Under the pieces are notes generated by a model. The model was not told the origin of the DNA, searched no databases, and worked only from the letters and a program-made list of their open reading frames with translations. A stretch of DNA of 64,000 bases from JAGSPQ01 sp038206395. Lineage in GTDB: Bacteria > Myxococcota > Myxococcia > Myxococcales > Myxococcaceae. The position numbers were made by a program, and so were the translations under genes. Below, piece by piece: positions 15,146 through 23,429 of the stretch. The DNA lies in NCBI GenBank assembly GCA_038206395.1, contig JBBRAX010000026.1:1-64000 (forward strand). The letters are read 5' to 3'. Every line of letters begins with the position of its first letter. The stretch's first letter is position 1.

Positions 15146-17557
15146 TCACCCGCCGCGGGTGGCTTGAGCGATCTTCAAGACATCGGCCAGGACGCCCGCG
15201 GCAGTGACGGCGCCACCCGCGCCGGCGCCCTGAACGATCAAGGGATACTCCTGGTAGCGGGCGGTGGTGAAGGCGACGAAGGCTTCGGAGCCGCGCAGCC
15301 GCGTCGCCGGGTGTGACGCCTCGAGCATCACCGGGCCGACCTTCACCGACTTCGTCTCTGGCTCGATGCGGGCGAGGTAGCGCAGCGTCTTCCCTTCGGC
15401 GCGGCAGGTCTGAATCGTCTTCGCCACCACGGTGTCTTTGGCGAGGGCCTCGAGGAACTTCTCGAGCGTCGGCTCGACCATCAGGGCCTTCGGCACGAAG
15501 GGCTCGACCACGACGTCTTCCAGTGAGAGGGCGAGGCCGAGCTCACGGGCGAGGATCAACGCCTTGCGTGCGACGTCGAGCCCCGAAAGGTCGTCCTGGG
15601 GATTCGGCTCGGTGTAGCCGAGGCGCTTCGCTTCAATCACCGCCCGGGCCAGCGGCACGCCCTTCATCAGCTCGTTCGCGAGGTAGCCGAGCGTGCCGGA
15701 GAAGCAGCCTTCGATCGAGATGACCTCGTCGCCGGTGCGGATGAGATCCTTGAGGGTGCCGATGACGGGCAGGCTCGCTCCGACGGTGGTCTCGTAGTGA
15801 AAGGCGCGGTGGTGCTGGCGGGCAGAGGCGAGCAGCGCCTGGCGCGCGTCCCACGGCAGGGTCAGCGGCTTCTTGTTCGCGGCGACGACGTGAATGCCGC
15901 GTTCGAAGGCGTCGGCGTAGAACGACTCCATTCCTTCGGCGGCGGTGCAGTCGACCAGCACGGGCAGCGGCAGGCGGCGAAGCTTGTCGAGCAGGGCGCG
16001 TCGGGCGGTGGGGCTGTTGTCGAAAGGCGAATCGACCCCGCACCACTTCACCTTCTTGCTGTCGCAGACGCCCACGACGCGCAATGCGATGCCGTGCTCT
16101 TCGGCGAGCTTCGCCTGCTGGCTTTCGATCTGCGCGAGCAGCTGGCTGCCGACGGTGCCGGTGCCGAGCACGAGGACGCTGACCTCTTCCTTCGCGAAGT
16201 GAAAGGTCGCGTGAACGGTGCGAACGGCGACGGCGGTGTCGGCGGCTTCGATCGCGCACGAGACGGATCTCGAGCTGGCGCCCTGCGCAATCGCATGCAC
16301 GTTGATGCCGACGGCGCCCAGCGCGTGAAGGAAGCGGCCCGCGACATCGGGCGTCTGACCCATCGTCTCGGCGACCAGCGTGAGCATCGTCACCGGCTGG
16401 CGAATGCGGGGCGGCTCGACGTCACCGCGGCCAAGCTCGAGCGCGAGGGCCTGAAGAATCGCGACTTCGGCAGAAGGGACGTTGGTGGCTGGCACGACGA
16501 CGGCGACGGCCTGCCCGTGCGCCGACTGGGTCGCCATCCACACAGGAATGCCGGCGGTCTCGAGCGCGTGGAGCACCCGGCCGCTGAGCCGCACGCCCTG
16601 CGACAGCTGGCGGCACTCGACGCCGATGAGGGCGAGGTTCTCGAGCGAAGTGACAGAGGTCGCGCGGCCGCTGTCGCCGGCCCCGGCGGCGTCGACGAGG
16701 GTGCCGAGCGCGGCAGGCTGCGAGGTGTTGCGGATGCGCAGGGGGATGCCCGATTCGATCAGCGGGATCATCGTGCGCGGGTGGAACATGCGGGCGCCGA
16801 AGCTCGCGAGCTCGAGGGCCTCCATGTACGAGAGCCGCTCGAGCGGATACGCGTCGGGCACGATCCCCGGATCCGCCGTCATCACTCCAGACACATCCGT
16901 CCACACATCTACGGCGGTCGCCTGAAGTCCGCGGGCGAGCAAGGTCGCCGTGTAGTCCGACCCATTGCGGCCCAGCGTGGTGGTGCGGCCGTCGGCGGTC
17001 TGGCCGAGGAAGCCGGTGGTGACGACGAGCTTCGTGGCGAAGGTCTGCGCGAGGGCAGCGAGCTTCGCGTGCGTGGCCTGAACGTCGACGCGCGCCGACC
17101 CGAAATGGGCGTCGGTCACCGTCCACTGCCGCGAGTCGATGCCCACCGCGGGCAGGCCCCTGGCGACCAGCTGTTCCACCACCACCGCCGCGCTCAGCCG
17201 TTCACCGAAAGACATCACGGTGTCGAGCATCTGCGGCGTCTGCTCGCGCACGGTGCCGATGCCGTCGAGCAGCTGCCGCAGCGAAGCGAGCAGGCCGTCG
17301 ATCGCCGCGCCGCCGCCGGGCCCCGCGTTTGATCGCGCGAGCGCCGAGATGCGATCGACCTCGCCGTGCGCCTTTGCCAGCTCACCGCGCGCAGCTGCAG
17401 CGGCCGCGTCGATGAGCCAGTCGGTGGTGTCGCCCATCGCCGAGACGACGACCGCGATGGGACCCTTGCCGTGCTCGGCGGCGATCAAGTCGATCACTGC
17501 GGGCAGCCGCTTGCCGACGGACGAGCCGCCGAACTTCATCACCGTGAGCGCAGTCAC
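15146..17557 (-). CDS. thrA: Bifunctional aspartate kinase / homoserine dehydrogenase
   Basis: The 803-residue fusion has an N-terminal aspartokinase (VMKFGGSSVGK; GSDYTATLLA), central ACT-type regulatory repeats at about 300-450, and a homoserine dehydrogenase from about residue 460 with the NAD(P) motif GTGTVGSQLL and the substrate region EGCFSGTLGYL. It catalyses the first and third steps from aspartate to homoserine, the precursor of Met and Thr. The GTG start at 17557 overlaps the metB stop (GTGA). ACT domains suggest allosteric control, usually by Thr. The metB link suggests a Met-directed supply. Confidence 0.9.
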   Translation of the reverse strand: MTALTVMKFGGSSVGKRLPAVIDLIAAEHGKGPIAVVVSAMGDTTDWLIDAAAAAARGELAKAHGEVDRISALARSNAGPGGGAAIDGLLASLRQLLDGIGTVREQTPQMLDTVMSFGERLSAAVVVEQLVARGLPAVGIDSRQWTVTDAHFGSARVDVQATHAKLAALAQTFATKLVVTTGFLGQTADGRTTTLGRNGSDYTATLLARGLQATAVDVWTDVSGVMTADPGIVPDAYPLERLSYMEALELASFGARMFHPRTMIPLIESGIPLRIRNTSQPAALGTLVDAAGAGDSGRATSVTSLENLALIGVECRQLSQGVRLSGRVLHALETAGIPVWMATQSAHGQAVAVVVPATNVPSAEVAILQALALELGRGDVEPPRIRQPVTMLTLVAETMGQTPDVAGRFLHALGAVGINVHAIAQGASSRSVSCAIEAADTAVAVRTVHATFHFAKEEVSVLVLGTGTVGSQLLAQIESQQAKLAEEHGIALRVVGVCDSKKVKWCGVDSPFDNSPTARRALLDKLRRLPLPVLVDCTAAEGMESFYADAFERGIHVVAANKKPLTLPWDARQALLASARQHHRAFHYETTVGASLPVIGTLKDLIRTGDEVISIEGCFSGTLGYLANELMKGVPLARAVIEAKRLGYTEPNPQDDLSGLDVARKALILARELGLALSLEDVVVEPFVPKALMVEPTLEKFLEALAKDTVVAKTIQTCRAEGKTLRYLARIEPETKSVKVGPVMLEASHPATRLRGSEAFVAFTTARYQEYPLIVQGAGAGGAVTAAGVLADVLKIAQATRGG

Positions 17558-18744
17558 TTCGCCTCTAGCGCCTGGCCGAGGTCAGCGATCAAGTCCGCCA
17601 CGTCCTCGATGCCGACCGCCAGCCGGATGAGGTTGTCGCGAATGCCGATCTGCAGCCGCTGCTCGGTGGTCATCTCGTAGAAGGACATCAGCGCCGGCTG
17701 CTCGATCAAGGTCTCGACGCCACCCAGCGATGGAGCGAGCGAAGCAATCTTGCACGCGTCGATCACCTTCGAACCTTCATCAAGGCCGCCCTTGACGAGA
17801 AAGCTCACCACCCCGCCGCCTCCGCGCAGCTGTTCGCGGGCGATCGCGTGGTCCGGGTGGCTGGGCAGCAGCGGGTAGAAGACCTTCTCGACCTTCGGGT
17901 GGCGCTCGAGGAACTGGGCGATTTCCAGCGCGCTGGCGTTCTGGCGTTCGACGCGAAGGGCCAGCGTCTTGATGCCGCGAATCAGCAGGTAGGCGCTGTG
18001 GGGGTCGAGCACGCCGCCCATCACTCCGCGGAAGTCGCGAATGGCCGAGACGAGGCCTTCGTTGCCGCAGACGGCGCCGGCGAGCAGATCGTTGTGGCCG
18101 CCGAAGTACTTGGTGCACGAGTGCAGCACGAGGTCGGCGCCCAGCTGCAGAGGCCGCTGGTTGATGGGTGTCGCGAAGGTCGAGTCGATCAGAATCTTCA
18201 CGCCCGCGTGGCGATCGCGAATCTTCGCCAGGCGGGGCAGGTCAACGACGCGAAGGTACGGATTCGTCGGCGATTCCGAGATGAGCAGCTTCGTCTTCCC
18301 GGGAACAATCGCCTTCTCGAGTCCCTCATAGTCGCCCGGCTCGACGAGGGTCGCGGTGACCCCGAAGCGCCCCAACACCGTGCCGACGAACTGCCGCGTG
18401 CGACGGTAGCAGTCGCTGGTCATCACGACGTGGTCGCCGGACTTCAACATCAACAGCAGGGTGGTGGTGACTGCCGACATCCCGCTGGGAAAGAGGACGC
18501 AGTCGCCGGCGCCTTCGAGCTGGGCGAGCTTTCCTTCAGCGGCGCGCACGGTCGGGTTGCCGTAGCGCCCGTACTCTTCGCGGTCGATGTCGCCGTCGAA
18601 GTAAGACCGCAGCTCGGCGGTCGACTTGAAGACGTACGTCGACGCAGCGATGATCGGCGTGGTGATGGCGTCGTGGGCTTTCTGATGTGGCTCGCCCCCG
18701 TGCACCGCGAGGGTGCTGGCAGAGACAGGCTTGTCGTTCGACAT
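17554..18744 (-). CDS. metB: Cystathionine gamma-synthase / trans-sulfuration PLP enzyme
   Basis: The 396-residue protein is a Cys/Met-metabolism PLP enzyme. STLAVHGGEPHQ is at the N-terminus, RYGNPT and FPSGMSAV form the cofactor pocket, and PLP Lys212 lies in SCTKYFGGH. The C-terminus has SLGGVETLIEQPA. Position 1 of the operon, before the homoserine-making thrA, favours the synthase reaction (activated homoserine plus Cys to cystathionine) over the lyase, but the two are hard to separate by sequence. ATG 18744 is preceded by GGGAG with 9-base spacing and a highly structured leader. Confidence 0.8.
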   Translation of the reverse strand: MSNDKPVSASTLAVHGGEPHQKAHDAITTPIIAASTYVFKSTAELRSYFDGDIDREEYGRYGNPTVRAAEGKLAQLEGAGDCVLFPSGMSAVTTTLLLMLKSGDHVVMTSDCYRRTRQFVGTVLGRFGVTATLVEPGDYEGLEKAIVPGKTKLLISESPTNPYLRVVDLPRLAKIRDRHAGVKILIDSTFATPINQRPLQLGADLVLHSCTKYFGGHNDLLAGAVCGNEGLVSAIRDFRGVMGGVLDPHSAYLLIRGIKTLALRVERQNASALEIAQFLERHPKVEKVFYPLLPSHPDHAIAREQLRGGGGVVSFLVKGGLDEGSKVIDACKIASLAPSLGGVETLIEQPALMSFYEMTTEQRLQIGIRDNLIRLAVGIEDVADLIADLGQALEAK

Positions 18745-18838
18745 GGTGAGAAACTCCCAGCGGCTTAGGGTGATATTTTTAAGGCGCGTCACCCAAGGCG
18801 GGCGAAAGTTCGCGCCATCCGCAACTGCTGCGAATGGC
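18745..18838 (-). promoter_or_regulatory. Structured 5' leader of metB-thrA, candidate regulatory RNA
   Basis: The predicted leader of about 90 bases contains three helices. Hairpin 1 (18814-18838) starts almost at the predicted transcript start and has 5+4 bp around one mismatch. A small hairpin covers 18802-18813. Hairpin 2 (arms 18761-18773 and 18789-18800, 6 perfect bp extended past a bulge) ends just before the ribosome-binding site. Six bases in its loop (18783-18788) are complementary to 18811-18816, which allows a pseudoknot that competes with hairpin 1. I see no match to SAM-I or SAM-II as I recall them. Confidence 0.5.
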
Positions 18839-18841
18839 TGC

Positions 18842-18871
18842 TTTATCGAACGGCGGCGCGATAGCTGTCAA
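18842..18871 (-). promoter_or_regulatory. Sigma-70-type promoter of the metB-thrA operon
   Basis: On the minus strand a perfect TTGACA (18866-18871) is followed after 18 bases by GATAAA (18842-18847). This predicts a start near 18834-18837, so the transcript would begin at the first hairpin of the leader. Confidence 0.6.
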
Positions 18872-18982
18872 CGACGGCGAGCCGCTCGCCCCGCGTGGGC
18901 TCGGCGAAGGTGGCCAGGGGGCCGATGGAGGCCCCCCCCCACGTGCCCGGGGGTGGTTCGTCTCGTGTCAGGATGGGGGCCG

Positions 18983-19891
18983 GTGCTCCGCTCCCCCGTT
19001 CTGGTAACGCTGCTGCTCAGCGCTTCGTGCGCGAAGCATCCGGTTGAGGCAGTGGTCGTCGATGCCGGGCTTCACACCGAGAAGTCCGAGAAGGTGTTCA
19101 CGAAGTTGGTGCCGCTGCACAAGGCGATGCCGCTGAAGACCCCGGGCGACTGGGTGTCCGAGCATCCCGAGCCGCCGCAGTCTTTCTGGCAGTACGTGCA
19201 GTCGGGGCCGGTGCGTCCCACTTCTTCCCGCGGCGTCATCTACGTGCTGCCCCTGGGAGACTTCACCGTCGAGCAACGTGCTGCCGTCGAGTCTGCGCAG
19301 CTGTTCCTCGCGGCGTTCTACCAACTGCCGGTGAAGGCGCTGCCCGCGATTCCTTCGAGCGAGATTCCGGATGACGCGCGACGAAGGAACCCGGCGACGC
19401 AGGCCCCGCAGCTTCACACGCGGTGGGTGCTCGACACGCTGCTGCCGCCGCTGAGGCCGGCCGATGCGGTGGCGCTGCTCGCCTTCACGCCGGAAGATTT
19501 GTACCCGGACCCTGCGTGGAACTACGTGTTCGGCCAGGCGTCGCTGACGGGGCGCGTGGGCGTCTGGTCGATTCATCGATTTGGCGACCCAGTGAAGGAA
19601 AAGCCGCTCTTCGTCACGCGCACGTTGAAGGTCGCCGGACACGAGGTGGGTCACATGTTCGGGCTTCACCACTGCGCTGCGCATGCGTGCGTGATGAACG
19701 GCAGCAACTCACTGCCCGAGTCCGATTCGCAGCCGCTGGAGCTGTGTCCCGTGTGTCTGCGGAAGCTGCAGTGGAACGTCGGGTTCGATCTGCGAGAGAG
19801 GTTCAACGGGCTGCGCGACTTTCACCGCGTGTCCGGGCTCGAGGCCGAGCGCACCTTCATCGAGAAGAGCTTGAAGGCGCTCGAAAACTGA
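18983..19891 (+). CDS. Archaemetzincin-like zinc metallopeptidase, lipoprotein
   Basis: The 302-residue product from GTG 18983 begins MLRSPVLVTLLLSASCAK, a short lipoprotein-type signal (GTG 18965 is an alternative start). The catalytic site is HEVGHMFGLHHC with His220, His224 and His230, followed by CAAHACVMN and the second Cys pair CPVC. This is the archaemetzincin pattern, in which an extra zinc is bound by the Cys set. Archaemetzincins are usually cytosolic and near 180-260 residues. Here an N-terminal export signal and about 130 extra residues are present. It is divergent from metB. Confidence 0.75.
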   Translation: MLRSPVLVTLLLSASCAKHPVEAVVVDAGLHTEKSEKVFTKLVPLHKAMPLKTPGDWVSEHPEPPQSFWQYVQSGPVRPTSSRGVIYVLPLGDFTVEQRAAVESAQLFLAAFYQLPVKALPAIPSSEIPDDARRRNPATQAPQLHTRWVLDTLLPPLRPADAVALLAFTPEDLYPDPAWNYVFGQASLTGRVGVWSIHRFGDPVKEKPLFVTRTLKVAGHEVGHMFGLHHCAAHACVMNGSNSLPESDSQPLELCPVCLRKLQWNVGFDLRERFNGLRDFHRVSGLEAERTFIEKSLKALEN

Positions 19892-19940
19892 GGCCGCGCC
19901 GTAACGCCTGCTTCGACAGCTCGCGCCCGGCCACCCGGAA

Positions 19941-21521
19941 TCAGAACAAAACAGGAGACTCGAGCGCGAGCCGCGCGTGCGTTGTCGGATGCGTGAAGAC
20001 CAGCGCCGCGGCGTGAAGCATCAGCCGCTCGGCCGGCGTGCCGTAGAGACGATCGCCGACGATTGGTGCATCGAGCCCGACTGCTGCGTGCACGCGAAGC
20101 TGGTGCGTGCGCCCGGTGCGGGGCGTGAAGGCGACCCGCGTCTTGCCATCGCGCCGGTCGATTACCCGCCACTCGGTGACCGCCGCCTTGCCATGAACCG
20201 GATCGCAGATCTGCCGCGGGCGATCTTCCGGGTCGCTTCGCAGCGCGAGGTCGATCGTCCCCGCGTCGCCGCGCACGTCGCCGTCCAGCAGGGCGATGTA
20301 CCGCTTGTCGATCTGCCGCAGCGCGAACTGCCTCTGCAGCGCGGCGTGCGTCTCGGCGTCTTTCGCGACGACCATCAGGCCCGACGTGTCGAGGTCGAGG
20401 CGATGCACCGAGAGAAACGCTTCGCCCAGCCGCGAGAGCACCGAGTCGCGCAGCTTCGCGTGCCGCCCGGGGACGGAGAGCAGCCCGGCTGGCTTGTCGA
20501 TCACCACCAGCCATTCGTCTTCGAATACGACCCGCGGTTGGGGGATCGCAGCACTCGCTGCTCCAAACAGTGGAGCCGGGTCGACCTCGAGGCCTTCGAG
20601 CATGAACGGCAGCACAGCTCCGCACTTCCCGCGGCACGCCGGGTAGTAGATGCCGGAGCGGCGATCGCCGGACGTCGGCGACGCGCCCCACCAGAACTCG
20701 GCCAGCGCCAAAGGTTCGAGATGTTCGCGTTGCGCCTCGGCGAAGAGGCGCGGGGCGGCGCAGTCTCCGGCTCCGCCTGGCGGCGCGTGCGGGGTGAAGA
20801 GGCTTCGGAGGCTGCGTTGTTCGCCCCGGAAATTCCGCACCATGTACAGCGCATGCATCTGCTGCAGCAGGGCGTTTGATTTCGCCGCCCGGCGGGATTC
20901 CACGTCTGCGCGCCATGCTTCCGGAGCTGCTTGGCGGCTCATCCCTCGACTTCTCTCGGGATGAACGGGGGCCGTCTCTGCTCCTTCTTCAGCGTGCTTC
21001 TCGTCGAGCCGACGACGTTCCGCGGTATCGCCTCGGCTCTCTTGATCCAGCGCCGCCGAGTCCGCCAAGGCCTTCCGCTTCTCCGCGCGCACGCGTCGCC
21101 GCTCGCGATGCACCGCCTGCATCGCCTCGACCTCGGCCTTCTGGGCAGCCCGCACCGCGACCGCACGCCCGACCGCCGCGACCGCCTCGCCATGCTCCGC
21201 CTCGAGAGCCGCGAGCGCCGCTTCCCCCCTCGGCCAGAAACCCTCCAACTGCGTCGCGTCGAACAGCGGGGGCGCAAACCCATCGACCTGCCACCGCCCG
21301 CCGAGCATCCCCGAGTACGCCTTCAACCACCCCACCCGCCCATCGCGCGCACGCACGACGAGCACGCCGAACATCTTCCCATCGCGCTCGAGCCCGAACC
21401 CACCGAGCTGCGCCTGCAACAGCTCTGCAGCCCGGCGCGCCAACCCATCTGGAGCCCCACCCGCGAACGGGCTCGCCAGCCGCGAAGGCAACACTTCCGG
21501 CTGGGGCTCGAACGGAATCAC
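19941..21521 (-). CDS. RluA-family pseudouridine synthase with long N-terminal extension
   Basis: The 526-residue protein has its catalytic domain in the last 215 residues: FEDEWLVVIDKPAGLLSVPG, the active-site Asp in HRLDLDTSGL, and RTGRTHQLRVH. It converts uridine to pseudouridine in rRNA or tRNA. The N-terminal 300 residues hold a helical, Arg/Glu-rich linker and a Cys-containing module (YYPACRGKCG), as in larger RluA homologues of gamma- and deltaproteobacteria. A REP-like repeat inserted in frame near residue 190 encodes VHPERSRGMS. It is followed closely by a downstream gene cassette on the same strand only in the sense of proximity. Confidence 0.85.
   Translation of the reverse strand: MIPFEPQPEVLPSRLASPFAGGAPDGLARRAAELLQAQLGGFGLERDGKMFGVLVVRARDGRVGWLKAYSGMLGGRWQVDGFAPPLFDATQLEGFWPRGEAALAALEAEHGEAVAAVGRAVAVRAAQKAEVEAMQAVHRERRRVRAEKRKALADSAALDQESRGDTAERRRLDEKHAEEGAETAPVHPERSRGMSRQAAPEAWRADVESRRAAKSNALLQQMHALYMVRNFRGEQRSLRSLFTPHAPPGGAGDCAAPRLFAEAQREHLEPLALAEFWWGASPTSGDRRSGIYYPACRGKCGAVLPFMLEGLEVDPAPLFGAASAAIPQPRVVFEDEWLVVIDKPAGLLSVPGRHAKLRDSVLSRLGEAFLSVHRLDLDTSGLMVVAKDAETHAALQRQFALRQIDKRYIALLDGDVRGDAGTIDLALRSDPEDRPRQICDPVHGKAAVTEWRVIDRRDGKTRVAFTPRTGRTHQLRVHAAVGLDAPIVGDRLYGTPAERLMLHAAALVFTHPTTHARLALESPVLF
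20940..20969. repeat. REP-like 30-bp repeat, copy within the pseudouridine synthase gene
   Basis: Thirty bases with imperfect dyad ends (ATCCC...GGGAT) that recur at 51544-51573 with one difference. Read on the minus strand in this frame it encodes PERSRGM in the linker of the RluA-type protein, so it was tolerated as an in-frame insertion. Confidence 0.65.
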
Positions 21522-21554
21522 GCCGACGCGCTTTACCGCGTCGACCCCACCTCT

Positions 21555-21965
21555 TCACAGACTGTCGGCGTGCAGCTCGATCGGCTCTGAGGGCCCGCCC
21601 GAGCAGGTGCAGGCGAGGAACGCCGGGCTGTTGCGCCGGCTCATGCTCATCTCGATCGAAGGCCCAATCTTTCCGTAGACGTGCCCTTCCTGCACGCAGC
21701 GCGCGCTGCACCGCCGGACCCGGGCTGCATCCTCCGCCGCGACGCCCGAGAACGTCACCATCATCCCGATGGCAACGCCGATGAGGCTCGCGAAGGTCAG
21801 CCTCCGGTTCGTCTGGCCGAGGTCTCCGCGCGCGAGCGACGCGATGACGGCGAACTGCTTCGACCGCAGCCAGCCGCCGTTGGAGAAGAGAATCACCATG
21901 AAGGTGATCCCCGAGAGGAAGAAGATCGCGAGCCCCGCGAAGAATGCTGGATGCGACCCCGCCAT
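21555..21965 (-). CDS. Two-helix membrane protein with Cys-rich tail
   Basis: The product has 136 residues. Helices lie at about 8-28 and 56-75. The stretch after the second helix carries five Cys (CSARC, then CTC with a preceding Cys in VRRC), which would lie on one side of the membrane and may bind metal or form disulfides. No family recognised. It starts 3 bp after the stop of the DUF1501-like gene and is the last gene of the 25212-21555 operon, so it probably serves the same exported complex. Confidence 0.6.
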   Translation of the reverse strand: MAGSHPAFFAGLAIFFLSGITFMVILFSNGGWLRSKQFAVIASLARGDLGQTNRRLTFASLIGVAIGMMVTFSGVAAEDAARVRRCSARCVQEGHVYGKIGPSIEMSMSRRNSPAFLACTCSGGPSEPIELHADSL

Positions 21966-21968
21966 CGT

Positions 21969-23429
21969 CTACCGCAGCAGCCAGGGCAGGACGGACGCCG
22001 ACGCGATCGACGGAAACGAGCTGAGCGTCGCCGCGGGAGCCCCGACGGCCGCCATGATCGTCCGCCAGATGTTCGCGGCCGGCACGCGCTTGTCGTTCAT
22101 CAGCGTGCCCGTCGGATCCGCGACTCCGGTGACGAGGTCGGGCATCTTGTAGCGGTACTTGTGGCCATCGCCGTCGGCCGAGTCGGCGCGCATGTCGCCG
22201 TAGTAGCCGCCGCGAATCATGCCGCCCGCGAGGATGACGCCGTTCTTTCCTTCGTCGCCCGAGCTGCCCGCCGCCGGAGCGCGACCGCCATCCGCCGTCG
22301 ACACCACGATCAGCGTCTGGTCGTACATGCCCGCGGCCTTCAGCTGCTCGATCAACCGCACCAGCGGCAGCACCGTGATTTCCGTCTGCGCCTTCATCTG
22401 CGGCGCCGTGCGCTCGCCGTGGATGTCGCCGATGTCGACCTCGATCGCCACCGACCGCGTCAGCCCCGACTTCACCAGCTTGAACGCGTACGCCGCCTGT
22501 TCCCAGACATCGATGGTGGTGCGCCCGTACTTCGACGGCACGCCTGCCGACCAGTACGCCTTCTCGGCAGCGGTGAGGGGAAGAGAGAACGATGACGTCG
22601 TCACTTTCCCCAGCGCGCCGCCGGCTTCGGCGAGCTGCGTGGTGTGGTTGAGGGTCGACTGCGCCGAAAGGTTGCGCCGCGCGAGGTGCGCCTTGTCGAA
22701 ACGCCCCAGCCCCTTCTCGAGGAAGCGCGCCTCGGCCGGAGGAAGAATGCTCACCGCCGAGTTGGTGGCAGGGAAGCCGAGCATCAGCGCGGCCACGTTC
22801 TGGTAGCGGTCGGGTTCGGCGCCCGCGAGGCCAGCGCCAAAGTGATAAATCGCTCCTGCGCGTTCGGTGCCCTTGATGACGACGGCGTTGCGAAGGCCGG
22901 GCGTCATCAACTTCTGCAGGCGGTTGTGGAGCGCCATCGGCGTGGGCGTCGACGAGTAGTTCGCGCCTTCGCCGTTGCTCTGGCCGGGCTCGCCTTCCCA
23001 CATCGGCAGCCGGGAGCCCGCGCCCGCTTGGGCTCCGCGGCCCGGAGAACGAATCGGGTTGCTCGCCTCGTGGCCATGCACCGGGCCGTAGGTGAGCTCG
23101 CACAGCTCGACCATCGCGACGGTGTCGAGGTGGGGCGTGAGCGCCAGCGACTGCGGCGTGAGGAAGACGTTGTTCGGCTTTTCGGTGAGCTCGGCCTGGG
23201 TGAAGAAGAGCGCCGCCTTCCGCCCGTTCTCGCCGCGCCTCAGGTTCGCGTCCTTCGCAAACCCCGGAGCGACCATCACGTGTCCGTAGTCCAGCTGGTC
23301 GCGCAGGCAGATCTCGATCAGATACGTCGGAGTGACCGCTTGCCCCCACGCCTCACCCGCCTGAAAAAGTGCGGGGGCGGCCGCGAGCCCCACAGCGCCC
23401 TGAATCAAAGACCGTCGGGTGAATTTCAC
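21969..23429 (-). CDS. Tat-exported DUF1501-like protein
   Basis: The 486-residue protein starts with a twin-arginine signal (FTRRSLIQGAVGLAAAPALF), so it folds in the cytoplasm before export. The C-terminal third (LIVVSTADGGRAPA, then GVILAGGMIRGGYYGD) matches the end of DUF1501 proteins, which share the alkaline phosphatase/sulfatase fold. A His-rich motif GPVHGHEASN lies near residue 115. Enzymatic activity is not established for the family. The start overlaps the stop of the haem lipoprotein gene (ATGA). In planctomycetes and myxobacteria DUF1501/DUF1552 proteins commonly pair with DUF1592-type cytochrome proteins, as here. Confidence 0.7.
   Translation of the reverse strand: MKFTRRSLIQGAVGLAAAPALFQAGEAWGQAVTPTYLIEICLRDQLDYGHVMVAPGFAKDANLRRGENGRKAALFFTQAELTEKPNNVFLTPQSLALTPHLDTVAMVELCELTYGPVHGHEASNPIRSPGRGAQAGAGSRLPMWEGEPGQSNGEGANYSSTPTPMALHNRLQKLMTPGLRNAVVIKGTERAGAIYHFGAGLAGAEPDRYQNVAALMLGFPATNSAVSILPPAEARFLEKGLGRFDKAHLARRNLSAQSTLNHTTQLAEAGGALGKVTTSSFSLPLTAAEKAYWSAGVPSKYGRTTIDVWEQAAYAFKLVKSGLTRSVAIEVDIGDIHGERTAPQMKAQTEITVLPLVRLIEQLKAAGMYDQTLIVVSTADGGRAPAAGSSGDEGKNGVILAGGMIRGGYYGDMRADSADGDGHKYRYKMPDLVTGVADPTGTLMNDKRVPAANIWRTIMAAVGAPAATLSSFPSIASASVLPWLLR

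Noticed and set aside
18745..18838. SAM-II riboswitch
   Set aside because: The leader lacks the short H-type pseudoknot layout and the conserved core I recall for SAM-II; kept only as an unassigned structured leader.
18917..18936. GGGGGCC/GGCCCCC hairpin as a terminator
   Set aside because: It lies upstream of both divergent genes and has no T run, so termination makes little sense; it may be chance in a G/C-rich stretch.
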